Shown here piece by piece: positions 53,550 through 63,035 of a DNA stretch of 64,000 nucleotides (position 1 is the stretch's first letter; each line of letters opens with the position of its first letter). Source of the stretch: SOIL31 sp964636815 (GTDB lineage: Bacteria > Babelota > Babeliae > Babelales > Vermiphilaceae). The notes under the pieces are model-generated. The model had not been told where the DNA came from. It worked only from the letters and a program-made list of their open reading frames with translations, and did no database searches. A program made the position numbers and the translations under genes. The stretch is from positions 1 through 64,000 of the forward strand of contig CAZWTF010000004.1 of assembly GCA_964636815.1 (NCBI GenBank), given 5' to 3'.

Positions 53550-54464
53550 TCAAGAGGATAACAAAGATATGCTTGTTTTGAGGTCCATATTATCGTACAC
53601 AATTCCTGCAATTGCCTGTGTTAACGCAATACTTTCTGCCAAAGAGTATTGAAAAATATTTCGTCCCGTTGCTGTTCCTACGCTATCACCACTGTGAATT
53701 TGATCATACAATAGCGCAAGATATTCTTGTGGTTTGCTTTGTTCACCACCAGCGCAAATAACTTTGGTGTTTCCAGCAGCAGCAGATGCAATTTTAAGAT
53801 TTTGTACCGATGTAGAAATGTTTGTTGCTGAAGGAGTTTTTATTTTTACAAAATCAGCACCAAGTGATGCAGCAATACCCGTAGCGCCTGCAAGAAGATG
53901 AGGATCAGTTTCGTCTGTAATTGCTGCGCCTCGTGGGTACATCCAAATGATTGCTACAAGGCCTTCATTATGTGCATGCGCAATAGTGGCAGCTGCTTGT
54001 GCAAGTTGTTCTGATTCATACTCACTGCCAAGATAGATGGTAATGCCAACTCCGGGGATCATGATATTGTTGTTGTGATGCATACTCATTACATCATCAA
54101 CAGTCCATAATAAATTACTTTTGGGATCGTGTTGTTCAAGAGGTATGAGATTGGTTTTACCATTAAGTTTTGCAATATAGTTTATTGATGGATACTGTTT
54201 TGCATAACGTGCAATAAGCCCCAGATGTGTTGCCATTGCACCAATATTGCCCTGTGATGCAATGCGAAAAAGATGTTCAGGGTGAATTGCTTGTGCATTA
54301 ATGTTCGGACCATAAAAATCTTTATTAAGGTGTTCTATTTTGTGATCGCATGAAAATAAAAAGATGCGACCAGTGTTGCGTGTAATTGTTGTATAATTTT
54401 TTATAAAAATATCACGTTTTTTTTCTGGCACATCTGCCGGGACAAGGCAATTGGTTTGATGCAT
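53550..54464 (-). CDS. class I fructose-bisphosphate aldolase, archaeal (DhnA) type
   Basis: 304 residues. The Schiff-base Lys falls in GADFVKIKTP (about 206-215). The phosphate-binding part (VICAGGEQSK, then SVGTATGRNIFQ) and DHKIEHLN near the N-terminus agree with archaeal-type class I aldolases, a TIM barrel that splits fructose 1,6-bisphosphate. The preceding intergenic gap holds a palindromic repeat. Confidence 0.85.
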   Translation of the reverse strand: MHQTNCLVPADVPEKKRDIFIKNYTTITRNTGRIFLFSCDHKIEHLNKDFYGPNINAQAIHPEHLFRIASQGNIGAMATHLGLIARYAKQYPSINYIAKLNGKTNLIPLEQHDPKSNLLWTVDDVMSMHHNNNIMIPGVGITIYLGSEYESEQLAQAAATIAHAHNEGLVAIIWMYPRGAAITDETDPHLLAGATGIAASLGADFVKIKTPSATNISTSVQNLKIASAAAGNTKVICAGGEQSKPQEYLALLYDQIHSGDSVGTATGRNIFQYSLAESIALTQAIAGIVYDNMDLKTSISLLSS

Positions 54465-54487
54465 GAAAACTTCTCCTCAGAAATTTG

Positions 54488-54520
54488 ACCCCATTTTCAG
54501 TCACTTTCAATGGGGACCCC
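54488..54520. repeat. GGGGACCCC palindromic repeat, copy 3
   Basis: CCCCATTTTCAGTCACTTTC continues AATGGGGACCCC. The left half matches 11679-11710. It lies between the PBP gene end and the aldolase start. Confidence 0.75.
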
Positions 54521-54522
54521 GT

Positions 54523-56163
54523 TTAAGAAATAATCCTATCATGAATAAGCATTCGTTCTGCGACAGATTCAAATAAAGGTACTGCCACCGTTGATGCATA
54601 AACATTTTTTTGTTGCGACTCTTTTACAAATGTTACGATGACGCGTTGGTAATCATCTTTTTCTACAATGCCTGCGCAGGTGTAGATATTATGATTTGGA
54701 TCATATTTACCATCAATGAGCATGTTTGCTGTTCCTGTTTTGCTCATGATGCGATACCCTTTAATTGCTGCTCTACGTGCGGTGCCGCGCAGGGTTGTTT
54801 TTTCTAATATTTCTTTCATGGTGTTGAGTGTTGCATCTGAGTAGAGTTTTTTGTAATTTGTTTCCTGCGGAGTGCATTGATTTAAGATAAGGATGGGATG
54901 AACTTTGTATCCCGTTGCAATAATAGAAAACGCGCACGCAAGTTGTAACAACGTTAGAGAAACTTCATAGCCATAAGAAAGTGAAATAATTGATTGCTTA
55001 GACCAATTTTCAGGAGGATTAACAAATCCACTGTTTTCTCCAGGGAATTTGATGTTTGTTTTGGCCCCAAAGCCGAGTTTTTTGTAATGGTCATACATTC
55101 TATCATTCAAACGTTTGGCAACAATAGCGATACCAATATTGTTTGATAATGCAATAACATCAGTGAATGGAATAACACCATGCGCTTGCACAGTGTTGAT
55201 GGTGCGGCCATCAATCTGTGTAGTAAGACTATTTTTGCAATCAATCAATTCTTCAGGAGTCACCACGCCTTCTTCAAGGGCAGCAAGCGCAGCGCATACT
55301 TTCATTACTGAACCAAGTTCGTGTGCATCAGTGATGATTCTATTTTTAAAGTTTTCATTGTTGGTGGAGTGTGCGTTGTTGGGATCAAAATAAGGGTAAG
55401 AAAGCATGGTAATGATTTCACCGGTCTTGGGGTCCATGATGATAACAGCTGCTTCTTTTGATTTAAATTTATCCACCGTTTGTTGCACAGCTTCTTGAAC
55501 CAAGAATTGTAAATCTGCATCAATGGTCAAATGTAATGGTTGACCAAGATCGCCTTGTACCGTTGTCTCTTTTTTAAAGTAATAATATCCAGATCGCGCA
55601 TCTTTATCTAAGTGATACGTTGTTGGCTGACCTGCAAGTGTATTGTTATAGAGCAACTCAAGACCAAGGAGCCCTTTATTATCAATGCTGGTGAGTCCCA
55701 CAAGAGGGCTTGCTGATGCAAGAGGGTAATAACGGCCTGGTTCAGAAAGAAGGAAAATATCGGGGTTATTGTGATCTTTAATCAGTTCAATCTCTTGCAA
55801 AGAAAGTCTGCGTTTGATGAACATAAAATGCTTATGTTTATTTTTTTCAAAACGTGCAATAGTTTGTGGGAAATGTTTTTTTAGGAATGTAAATGTACGT
55901 TTTTTATCTTTCATCTGTGTGGGTAAAATAAACGCGGCGATATAATCTTTGTTCATCGCAAGATAATTGCGACCGGTTCTATCAAAAATTGGCCCGCGTA
56001 GAGGTGTTTGTGTGATTGTTACATGATACTGTTGTTTTGCCAGTTTTTTATAAAAATCATGCTGCTTGATTTGAATGACATATAAATTGATCCCAACTGC
56101 TGCATAGAGCATGGTGAAAAAAAAGAAAATGAGTGTTGAGCGAAATTTAAAGCTGTGTATCAT
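54523..56163 (-). CDS. ftsI: penicillin-binding protein, FtsI/PBP2-type transpeptidase
   Basis: 546 residues. One N-terminal membrane helix (about 10-30) precedes a dimerisation domain (RGPIFDRTGRNYLA near 55). The transpeptidase has the active-site Ser in GSVMK (about 282-286), the SNN motif in LSNNIGIA, and KTG in SKTGTAN. It cross-links septal peptidoglycan. The start overlaps an FtsL-like gene, which supports FtsI. Presence of a full transpeptidase implies some peptidoglycan synthesis. Confidence 0.9.
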   Translation of the reverse strand: MIHSFKFRSTLIFFFFTMLYAAVGINLYVIQIKQHDFYKKLAKQQYHVTITQTPLRGPIFDRTGRNYLAMNKDYIAAFILPTQMKDKKRTFTFLKKHFPQTIARFEKNKHKHFMFIKRRLSLQEIELIKDHNNPDIFLLSEPGRYYPLASASPLVGLTSIDNKGLLGLELLYNNTLAGQPTTYHLDKDARSGYYYFKKETTVQGDLGQPLHLTIDADLQFLVQEAVQQTVDKFKSKEAAVIIMDPKTGEIITMLSYPYFDPNNAHSTNNENFKNRIITDAHELGSVMKVCAALAALEEGVVTPEELIDCKNSLTTQIDGRTINTVQAHGVIPFTDVIALSNNIGIAIVAKRLNDRMYDHYKKLGFGAKTNIKFPGENSGFVNPPENWSKQSIISLSYGYEVSLTLLQLACAFSIIATGYKVHPILILNQCTPQETNYKKLYSDATLNTMKEILEKTTLRGTARRAAIKGYRIMSKTGTANMLIDGKYDPNHNIYTCAGIVEKDDYQRVIVTFVKESQQKNVYASTVAVPLFESVAERMLIHDRIIS

Positions 56164-56429
56164 GTGATTGGCAGCTTTTTAACTTGATTTAAAGCGTACG
56201 GACGCATTTTCAGTTTATCTTGAGCATATTTTTTAATGTTATCACGGTCTTTGAGCGCATACAGTTCTTGGGTTAATGTTTGTCTTTTTTCTGTGAGTGA
56301 TGCTATTTTTTTTTCGCACTGTTGGTGATTGTAGCTGTTTTTAATGAACAGTGTGTGTTTGTGTATTTGTAAGAAAATAATCAGAATATGTGCCGTAATA
56401 AAAAGAGTGATAAAAGAATGTTTTTTCAT
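56160..56429 (-). CDS. ftsL: FtsL-like cell-division protein
   Basis: 89 residues: a short cytoplasmic start, one membrane helix (about 5-23), then a coiled coil (about 38-65) ending in the AQDKLKMRPYA segment typical of FtsL/DivIC. It overlaps ftsI by four bases, the common division-cluster order. FtsL works with FtsB and FtsQ to activate septal synthesis. No mraW or FtsB gene is beside it. Confidence 0.75.
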   Translation of the reverse strand: MKKHSFITLFITAHILIIFLQIHKHTLFIKNSYNHQQCEKKIASLTEKRQTLTQELYALKDRDNIKKYAQDKLKMRPYALNQVKKLPIT

Positions 56430-56505
56430 GATTGTATCTCATGAGTTAATTATTATTTATTTTTATGTTTTCAGCTTAGCTGGGTGGGATGATAAGAATC
56501 AATTG

Positions 56506-56886
56506 TTATCTTTTTGTTGCATGTTCGAGTAGATGAATCAGCTGATTTTTGATACTTTCAGCTTCATTTTTTTCATCAATATCAGTCATGGCATCATCTT
56601 CAAAGCTATTGATGTAAGATATCAGATCGACAATTGAAGATATAACCGACTGTCTTGCTTGTCTGCATTGCTTATGAGTTCTGCAATCATTGGTTTGTAA
56701 ACATTCTTTGCATGCATGCATAAACTCAGCTTCACTTTTTCTTGCCTGTATAAAGAGTGGGTTTTTGTGTTGAACAGGTTGGTTTGTGCTTGTGCTCTCA
56801 AGCATAAGGCGTGTAGCAAATGGACTAGCGTGTATACAATGAGTAAAGAATAACAGCAATACATACGATATGTGTTTGATAATCAT
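56506..56886 (-). CDS. small exported Cys-containing protein
   Basis: 126 residues. A signal peptide (about 1-20) precedes a helical region with the Cys pattern C-x2-C-x5-C-x5-C (ACKECLQTNDCRTHKQC, about 56-72), then an acidic helix. Disulfides are plausible after export. Function not recognised. Confidence 0.65.
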   Translation of the reverse strand: MIIKHISYVLLLFFTHCIHASPFATRLMLESTSTNQPVQHKNPLFIQARKSEAEFMHACKECLQTNDCRTHKQCRQARQSVISSIVDLISYINSFEDDAMTDIDEKNEAESIKNQLIHLLEHATKR

Positions 56887-56965
56887 AAACCACCCTCCCT
56901 TTTGGTTTGTACGATATGTTGATTCTATACGGGGAAGGTAATAAGAAGCAATTGTTGGGAAAAAA

Positions 56966-57012
56966 AGAGCCGCGATGCTACCGTTATGGTACTATTGTGG
57001 CTCTTTTTGTTT
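56966..57012 (-). terminator. terminator after the helical-repeat gene
   Basis: The stem AGAGCCGCGAT / ATTGTGGCTCT with two G-U pairs encloses a 17-base loop, followed on the minus strand by a T-run. It serves the gene ending at 57034. Confidence 0.75.
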
Positions 57013-57033
57013 TATCTAATTTTAAGATGAAAG

Positions 57034-58755
57034 TTATGCGTTATTATTGTTGCTATTACTATTGGATAGTCTTAGTTGTTGATTTTGGTGTTTGGAGATA
57101 GTGTGTTCATTTTTTATAAGCTTATTAAGTTCTTTGTCCAAGTAGTTTAATTGTGCGTTAAGTGTACGAAAATTGTCAGCTTCTTGTGTTGTATTTGCAC
57201 GTTCTTGTGCGTCAGCTATTGATAAGAATGTATCAGGGCATGGTTTTTGCTTTTTTGTTTGTTCGAGATGTTTGTATTCATTGGTGTTTATATAATCAAC
57301 CCATGCCTTGTTTTTATCTTTTGCAATTTTGTTAATTTGTTCTCGAAGCCATTTTGGATTTTGGTATGTTTTAAGTTCTTGTTCTTGAAAGCTTAAGGTT
57401 GCTGTGTGTGATTGTGGTTGAGGAGTGGATGACGCAGTAGCGTCATCATTTATAGTCGATTGATTATTGTTGGCTCTATATTCTCTTTTAACAAGACGGG
57501 CATTGTTTTTTTGAAGTTCTTCTTTTGCTTCGCGTAATTGCTGATCAATTTTAAAGTATCGTATATATTCTGGGGTTTTTTTTGCAAGGTGTTCACACTG
57601 AGTAAGGAGTGTTTGTGTGAGTGGTGCGCCATGTTTTTTATGAGCTGTTTGTGCATCTTTAAAAAGTTTATACTCTTTTGTATTTTGAAAAGCTTTCTGT
57701 GCATTATCTTTGCGGTTTTGCATGCATGCAATAAGTTCGGGGCTTGAATGCTTTTGCTCACTTTTCCATTTTTCAGAATTGATAATATTATTTGTGACAT
57801 GCGCTTCTTGGTCTACGGCTTTTACAAATTCTTGGCATTCCTTTGTGCTGTGAAATTGTTCTTTACAAAAATCAAGCATGGCTTGAGAATCATCGGTATC
57901 ATATTTTTCGTGATATTCTTTTGCCTGTAGATATTGCTTATATTCCGGTGTGTTTTGTAAGGCCTTATCTTTTGCAACTACATTGTACGAGTATATTTGA
58001 GATTTATTGTTTTTTTCTTGTTCTTCGTTTTTGATATGTAGTAAGAGTTGAGCCTCTTCAGTTTCTAGTGAAAGTTTTAAAGCTTCTTCTAAGAGGTTTT
58101 TTGTTTCAGGAGTATTGTGCTTTTCGTGGAGTTTTTTTGCATAATCATAGGTTTGGTATTGTGGTGTTTGTTCCATTTTTAGAAAAGCTTGTTCTGTACG
58201 TGTAAGAGGTTTTTCTGTGTTGGATGTTGTGGAAGAGTTGTTCAGAGACATTTCTTTGCTTACAGCGTCTATAAGATCTGTGTATTCTTTTGTATTGCGT
58301 AATATTGTTCTGCAATCGTTAAGTACGCTTTGAATATCAGCGGTAGCCCATGATTTATGATATGTCTTTATGTTTTTATATTCAGCATACGCGTCTGTTT
58401 TGAGCAAGATGTTACATTGTATACGTATAGTATCAGAAAATATTCCTGTTTCAAAAATGAGTTGTAATGCTTCAGTCTCTAGTAATCCCTCGAGTGCTTC
58501 TTGTATATGATCATATGATTGTAAAAGCATTGCTTTCATTAATGCTTGAAATTCAACTGTGTGCGTTAGGACAAAGAATTCTGGTTTTTTTATTATTTCT
58601 TGGAATTTTTGAGTTTGTACAAAAGTATGAAAATCTGATTTTTCAATTATATCGATGGATTCTTTTATGCCATAGAATGATTTTTTTTCCATTGCATGTA
58701 CATTGCAATCAGCAATACATATAAAAGAAACCAACATAATCTTTTTTATATTCAT
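57034..58755 (-). CDS. exported protein with about 60-residue helical repeats
   Basis: 573 residues with a signal peptide (about 1-21). At least three repeats carry the pattern N-T-x-E-Y-x6-A-x3-H-x-K-x-T-x5-L-L, for example NTPEYKQYLQAKEYHEKYDT and TKEYKLFKDAQTAHKKHGA. They span about 150-410. A Glu/Lys/Gln-rich coiled-coil region follows, and the end is an Asn/Ser tract (SNSNSNNNNA). No known family. Confidence 0.65.
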   Translation of the reverse strand: MNIKKIMLVSFICIADCNVHAMEKKSFYGIKESIDIIEKSDFHTFVQTQKFQEIIKKPEFFVLTHTVEFQALMKAMLLQSYDHIQEALEGLLETEALQLIFETGIFSDTIRIQCNILLKTDAYAEYKNIKTYHKSWATADIQSVLNDCRTILRNTKEYTDLIDAVSKEMSLNNSSTTSNTEKPLTRTEQAFLKMEQTPQYQTYDYAKKLHEKHNTPETKNLLEEALKLSLETEEAQLLLHIKNEEQEKNNKSQIYSYNVVAKDKALQNTPEYKQYLQAKEYHEKYDTDDSQAMLDFCKEQFHSTKECQEFVKAVDQEAHVTNNIINSEKWKSEQKHSSPELIACMQNRKDNAQKAFQNTKEYKLFKDAQTAHKKHGAPLTQTLLTQCEHLAKKTPEYIRYFKIDQQLREAKEELQKNNARLVKREYRANNNQSTINDDATASSTPQPQSHTATLSFQEQELKTYQNPKWLREQINKIAKDKNKAWVDYINTNEYKHLEQTKKQKPCPDTFLSIADAQERANTTQEADNFRTLNAQLNYLDKELNKLIKNEHTISKHQNQQLRLSNSNSNNNNA

Positions 58756-58782
58756 GTAATTCCTTAAAATGTTTTTTGTTTT

Positions 58783-61284
58783 TTACCAATCGTATGACAT
58801 ACCAAAATGTATTTCTGAAGCAGATTCACTTCTACTTGGGTTGAGCTTATCTTTACGTGGATCAATTTTAAAGCCCCAATCGATATTCATTGGCATTGGT
58901 TGCAACATTCTGATACCAATTCCAACGGCATGGCGATAATCAAAATTGTTACCAGTAATAAAAGGTTTATCTGCAAGCGTAACGTATGGGTTATTAAAAC
59001 CAGTACCACCATCATAGAATACAACAGCTTTCATGTTCATGTCTGGAGTAATTGGCGCAATAAGTTCTGCGTTCCAGAAGAATGCTTTTGCACCACCAAT
59101 AGTGTCGCCAGAAAATTGTGGTCCAATCTGACCAAACAAGAAACCACGCACACTGTGCTGACCGCCAATGTGATACAGGTCACCAAAAGGAACGATTCTA
59201 TTGTTAAATGGTGAAGCAATACCAAAATAGCCGTGTAATTTAAGGATGAGATTATATTCAGAAATAAGTGGTGTAAACCAGCTTCCATCAAGTTCTATTT
59301 TATAGAAACCAATATCGTTACCAAACGTAGGAATTGCAAATTTACCAGAGAATCGTAATTTGTGTCCATTCATGGTGTGAACGGGGTGATTACGTGTGTC
59401 TTGTTCCAGTTTGGTTGAAACAAATGCGTACGTACCAGGTGTAAATTCTTTGGTGAGAATTTGTTGGTAGAGTGCGCGTTCTATTGGATTTGCAAATAAA
59501 GACTGTGGAGGGTTTGCATCATATTTAATATCTTCAACACCAGAAGTGAAAAGAATATTAACATCATGAAAGAGTGGATTTTTTGATTGTGTAATTCCAC
59601 CAAATGTAACAGATCCACCAGTGAGTTTTTGTTTCACTGTTCTGACATGTCGTAATTCATCATACACTGGACGGCGATGGAAGATATCAAATGCGCCTAA
59701 AATTGGTTTATCAAAGAGCCATGGTTGAGCAACATGGAGCATCGCTGTTTGTTCATCTTTTGCATATGTTGCACTTAAATTCAAATGAACGCCGCTTCCA
59801 AAAAGATTGGTGTCAGAAAGTTCAGTTTTTACTGACATACCTGAAATTGCCGCATCCCATGTAGCACCGGCTGCACCACCAAAACCGAGTTGCGCGCCAA
59901 AGTGACCAGTTTTGGTTTCTTTGAGCATAAGATCAAGATCTGCTTCGTCTTTATTGAGGCGACGAATTTTCCAGTTAACGCCTTCTCGTGGATCAAAATA
60001 ACCAAGAGAAGCAACGTTGCGTTTAGAGATATTCATCTTGCTTTGTGTGAGTAGTTCACCTTCATCAAGAATAATTTTACGTCTGATGATTTTGTCGCGT
60101 GTTTTGGTGTTTCCACGGATGTTAATTTTATTCAAATAAACTTGATCACCAAGTTCTGAGAAGAACGAGATATCTACTGTTTTATCGTTTTCATTGGGTT
60201 GAATAGAAGGATCAATGTGTGTAAAAATGTAACCAAAATCACCCCAAATATGTTCAAGACGTTTTATTGAGTTGGTGATACCTTCGCGTGAATAATACAT
60301 GCCGGGACGTATTGGTAACCGCGCAAGAAGATACTCTTCAGAAACATTATTTTTGCCAGGAGCATTAATTTTATTGATAACGTATTGGTTGCCTTCTTCT
60401 ATCTCAAACGTCAAAATAATATTTTGTGTGTTTGGATCTATATCAACAATAATATCAACAACTTTGGCGTGTAAAAATCCGGAGTTTTGATAATACTGTT
60501 CGATAAAATGTTTGTCACCTTCAAGACGATCAGGGTGATAGTTACCAGATTTATCCAAGAAACCTAAAAGCCAATCTTCTTTGGTCAATGCAATTGATCG
60601 TAACTCTTTGCTTGGGATACTGTTGTTGCCAATAAAATGTATCTGTTTAACAGTGGCAGCTATTCCTTCATGCACGGTTAATATTGCGGTTGCGCGGTTG
60701 TTATCATCAAGAACAGTTTCTGTTTCAATATCTGTTTGATGATACCCTTTTTCAAGGTAGAGCTCTTTGATTTTGTTAGCGACTATTTTGAGTTCTTCAG
60801 GATCAATAGCTGTTATCTCTTCAAGGTTGATTTTTTTGTTGATATCTTTTTCAGATACTTTTTTATTGCCAACAAATTGTATCTCTTTGAGCGGATATTT
60901 TTCCTCAACTATAACGTGAAGATTTATATAATTTTTATCAACAGGCTCTGCCATAACTTTGATAAAGCGGAATTTTTTGAGCTTGTAATAAAGATTACGG
61001 ATGAGAGTTTTTGTTTTGCGTGGATCAAACAGTTCTCCAACTTTGTAAGGAACATTGTTTAAGATGGTATCTGTTGTAGTTGATGCATTGCCATGCACAA
61101 TAATGTTATTAATTCGAGGTGGAAGATTAAAGGAAGATTCTTCTGCTGTTTGCTGTATTAATGGTTCATCTTCTCTTTCAATATAATCTTGAGATAATTC
61201 AGCTTTGGTGAAGAAGGTCATATTACTCAAAAGAAGCAATATGAGTATGGTGGAACAATAACTTTGAAGTCCTTTTTTTATCAT
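58783..61284 (-). CDS. bamA: outer-membrane protein assembly factor BamA
   Basis: 833 residues with a signal peptide (about 1-28). Five POTRA domains run to about 430 (for example INNIIVHGNASTTTDTILNN and IQFVGNKKVSEKDINKKINL). The C-terminal 16-strand barrel contains the conserved SVRGF segment of loop 6 and ends in Trp (FGMSYDW). It folds and inserts outer-membrane proteins, showing that the organism is diderm. Confidence 0.95.
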   Translation of the reverse strand: MIKKGLQSYCSTILILLLLSNMTFFTKAELSQDYIEREDEPLIQQTAEESSFNLPPRINNIIVHGNASTTTDTILNNVPYKVGELFDPRKTKTLIRNLYYKLKKFRFIKVMAEPVDKNYINLHVIVEEKYPLKEIQFVGNKKVSEKDINKKINLEEITAIDPEELKIVANKIKELYLEKGYHQTDIETETVLDDNNRATAILTVHEGIAATVKQIHFIGNNSIPSKELRSIALTKEDWLLGFLDKSGNYHPDRLEGDKHFIEQYYQNSGFLHAKVVDIIVDIDPNTQNIILTFEIEEGNQYVINKINAPGKNNVSEEYLLARLPIRPGMYYSREGITNSIKRLEHIWGDFGYIFTHIDPSIQPNENDKTVDISFFSELGDQVYLNKINIRGNTKTRDKIIRRKIILDEGELLTQSKMNISKRNVASLGYFDPREGVNWKIRRLNKDEADLDLMLKETKTGHFGAQLGFGGAAGATWDAAISGMSVKTELSDTNLFGSGVHLNLSATYAKDEQTAMLHVAQPWLFDKPILGAFDIFHRRPVYDELRHVRTVKQKLTGGSVTFGGITQSKNPLFHDVNILFTSGVEDIKYDANPPQSLFANPIERALYQQILTKEFTPGTYAFVSTKLEQDTRNHPVHTMNGHKLRFSGKFAIPTFGNDIGFYKIELDGSWFTPLISEYNLILKLHGYFGIASPFNNRIVPFGDLYHIGGQHSVRGFLFGQIGPQFSGDTIGGAKAFFWNAELIAPITPDMNMKAVVFYDGGTGFNNPYVTLADKPFITGNNFDYRHAVGIGIRMLQPMPMNIDWGFKIDPRKDKLNPSRSESASEIHFGMSYDW

Positions 61285-61503
61285 AGATAATCCCGCTGCC
61301 CGTCATTACTTTTAATTGACACAATAATTAGGAAGAATTAATGAAACATACTACTCATTTTTTAATTTTTTACTAGCTCGGCTCGTTCTATTCGCCATGT
61401 TTCTTGTTATTGTAATGTTCTGTATGCAATCTTAAAAAATGGTAAAAGTTGTGTTAGATTAAGGAAATAGACAATATTTATACCTATATTTCCCATTACT
61501 AGT

Positions 61504-61550
61504 TTTTTCTGATGGGGGTCCCCAATAAAAAAGCAGTGGTATTGGGGTTT
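61504..61550. repeat. GGGGTCCCC palindromic repeat, copy 4
   Basis: TGATGGGGGTCCCCAATAAA continues to ATTGGGG. It ends about 18 bases before the cysS start. The rest of the 283-base gap between bamA and cysS is AT-rich with nothing else clear. Confidence 0.7.
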
Positions 61551-61567
61551 TAAAAAGAGAATATATC

Positions 61568-62881
61568 ATGCAATTTACTAATACCCTTACGGGAAAAAAA
61601 GAAGAGTTCATCCTTGGCAAGCAATTAAAAATGTATGTTTGCGGCGTGACACCATATGACGATGCTCATATCGGTCATGGCAGATGTTATGTTGCTTTTG
61701 ATCTTCTGTATAGAACACTTCAGTTTTTTGGTACAGACGTAACGTATTGCAGAAATTTTACAGATATTGATGACAAAACAATGCATCGAGCAGAAAAAGA
61801 GTTTGGGGATCGTTTACGATTTCATGAAATTGCTGACCGTTATATTAAAAATTTTCATCAAGATATTGCAAAACTCAACTGTCTATCGCCTCAACATGAA
61901 CCACGCGTGACAGATAATATTCCACAAATTATAGATTTTATTCAAAAGCTGATTGATAAAGGTGACGCATATCAATCTGGTAATGATGTTTATTTTAGCA
62001 TTGAAAAATTTCCAGAATACGGAAAATTATCAAAACAAAAAATAGACGATTTGCATGCAGGTGCTCGCGTTGATATATGTGATAAAAAAAATAATCCTTT
62101 AGATTTTGCTCTTTGGAAAGGTGAACCAGAGGGAGAGTTTTGGAAAAGCCCGTGGGGTTATGGACGTCCAGGATGGCATATTGAATGTTCTGTATTGGCG
62201 TATCTTAATTTGGGTGAACATATTGATATTCATGGCGGTGGTCTTGATTTGATATTTCCTCATCATGAAAATGAAATTGCTCAATCAGAAAGTTTATTAG
62301 GGGCGCCATTTTCACGTATGTGGATGCATAATGGCATGGTAAACAGTAATAAAGAGAAGATGTCAAAATCATTGGGCAATTTTTTTATATTGCGTGATGT
62401 GTATAAACATTTTGATCCGATGGTGTTGCGTTATTATTTCTTAACGCATCATTATCGTATGCCTATTGAATTTTCTTTTGAAGGTTTGACGAGTGCGCAA
62501 AAAAGTTATGAGCGTTTAATTCGTTTATGCGCACAAAGCACTGAATATAATTCAAACTATACATCAGACGTTATTCATCGCATGAATCTGTTTTTGCAGG
62601 ATGATTTAAACACACCAGGCTTGTTGGGTGTAATTTTTGAAAACATTACCGAGATTGCTCAGAATGCTCATGAATTAGCTGCAGTAAAAAATATACTCAT
62701 CAATGTACTGGGGTTAAGTTTGCAATCATTGCCAGAAAACACAGTTGAATTAACTCCAGAAATAGAATCTTTGATTGTTGAGCGTAATAAAGCACGTCGT
62801 GAAAAAAATTGGAAGCGTGCAGATGAATTGCGTGATCAACTCAAATCATTGGGTGTTGATGTTCATGATGGAAAAATGTAA
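61568..62881 (+). CDS. cysS: cysteinyl-tRNA synthetase
   Basis: 437 residues. The HIGH motif lies in DDAHIGHGR (about 33-41), the zinc and substrate ligands in YVCGVTPYD and PGWHIECS, HHENEIAQSE follows, and KMSKS is in EKMSKSLGN (about 260). The C-terminal anticodon domain is present (ARREKNWKRADELRDQL). It charges tRNA-Cys. It is complete and slightly shorter than E. coli CysRS (461). Confidence 0.95.
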   Translation: MQFTNTLTGKKEEFILGKQLKMYVCGVTPYDDAHIGHGRCYVAFDLLYRTLQFFGTDVTYCRNFTDIDDKTMHRAEKEFGDRLRFHEIADRYIKNFHQDIAKLNCLSPQHEPRVTDNIPQIIDFIQKLIDKGDAYQSGNDVYFSIEKFPEYGKLSKQKIDDLHAGARVDICDKKNNPLDFALWKGEPEGEFWKSPWGYGRPGWHIECSVLAYLNLGEHIDIHGGGLDLIFPHHENEIAQSESLLGAPFSRMWMHNGMVNSNKEKMSKSLGNFFILRDVYKHFDPMVLRYYFLTHHYRMPIEFSFEGLTSAQKSYERLIRLCAQSTEYNSNYTSDVIHRMNLFLQDDLNTPGLLGVIFENITEIAQNAHELAAVKNILINVLGLSLQSLPENTVELTPEIESLIVERNKARREKNWKRADELRDQLKSLGVDVHDGKM

Positions 62882-62923
62882 AAATACCTATTAAAAAAAA
62901 ATAATATTTAAAATTGTTTTATC

Positions 62924-62964
62924 AAAAAAGAGACTCTTGTTTGTTCAGGAGTCTCTTTTTTTAT
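62924..62964 (+). terminator. terminator after cysS
   Basis: The stem AAAAAAGAGACTC / GAGTCTCTTTTTT with a 13-base loop is followed by more T. It separates cysS from the collagen-like gene. Confidence 0.9.
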
Positions 62965-63035
62965 GCCTTGCTAAATAGTTATTTTTTATGTTTAAATTTA
63001 CTCAAAATTCATGTTTCAAAAAAAAAAGGAGTTGT

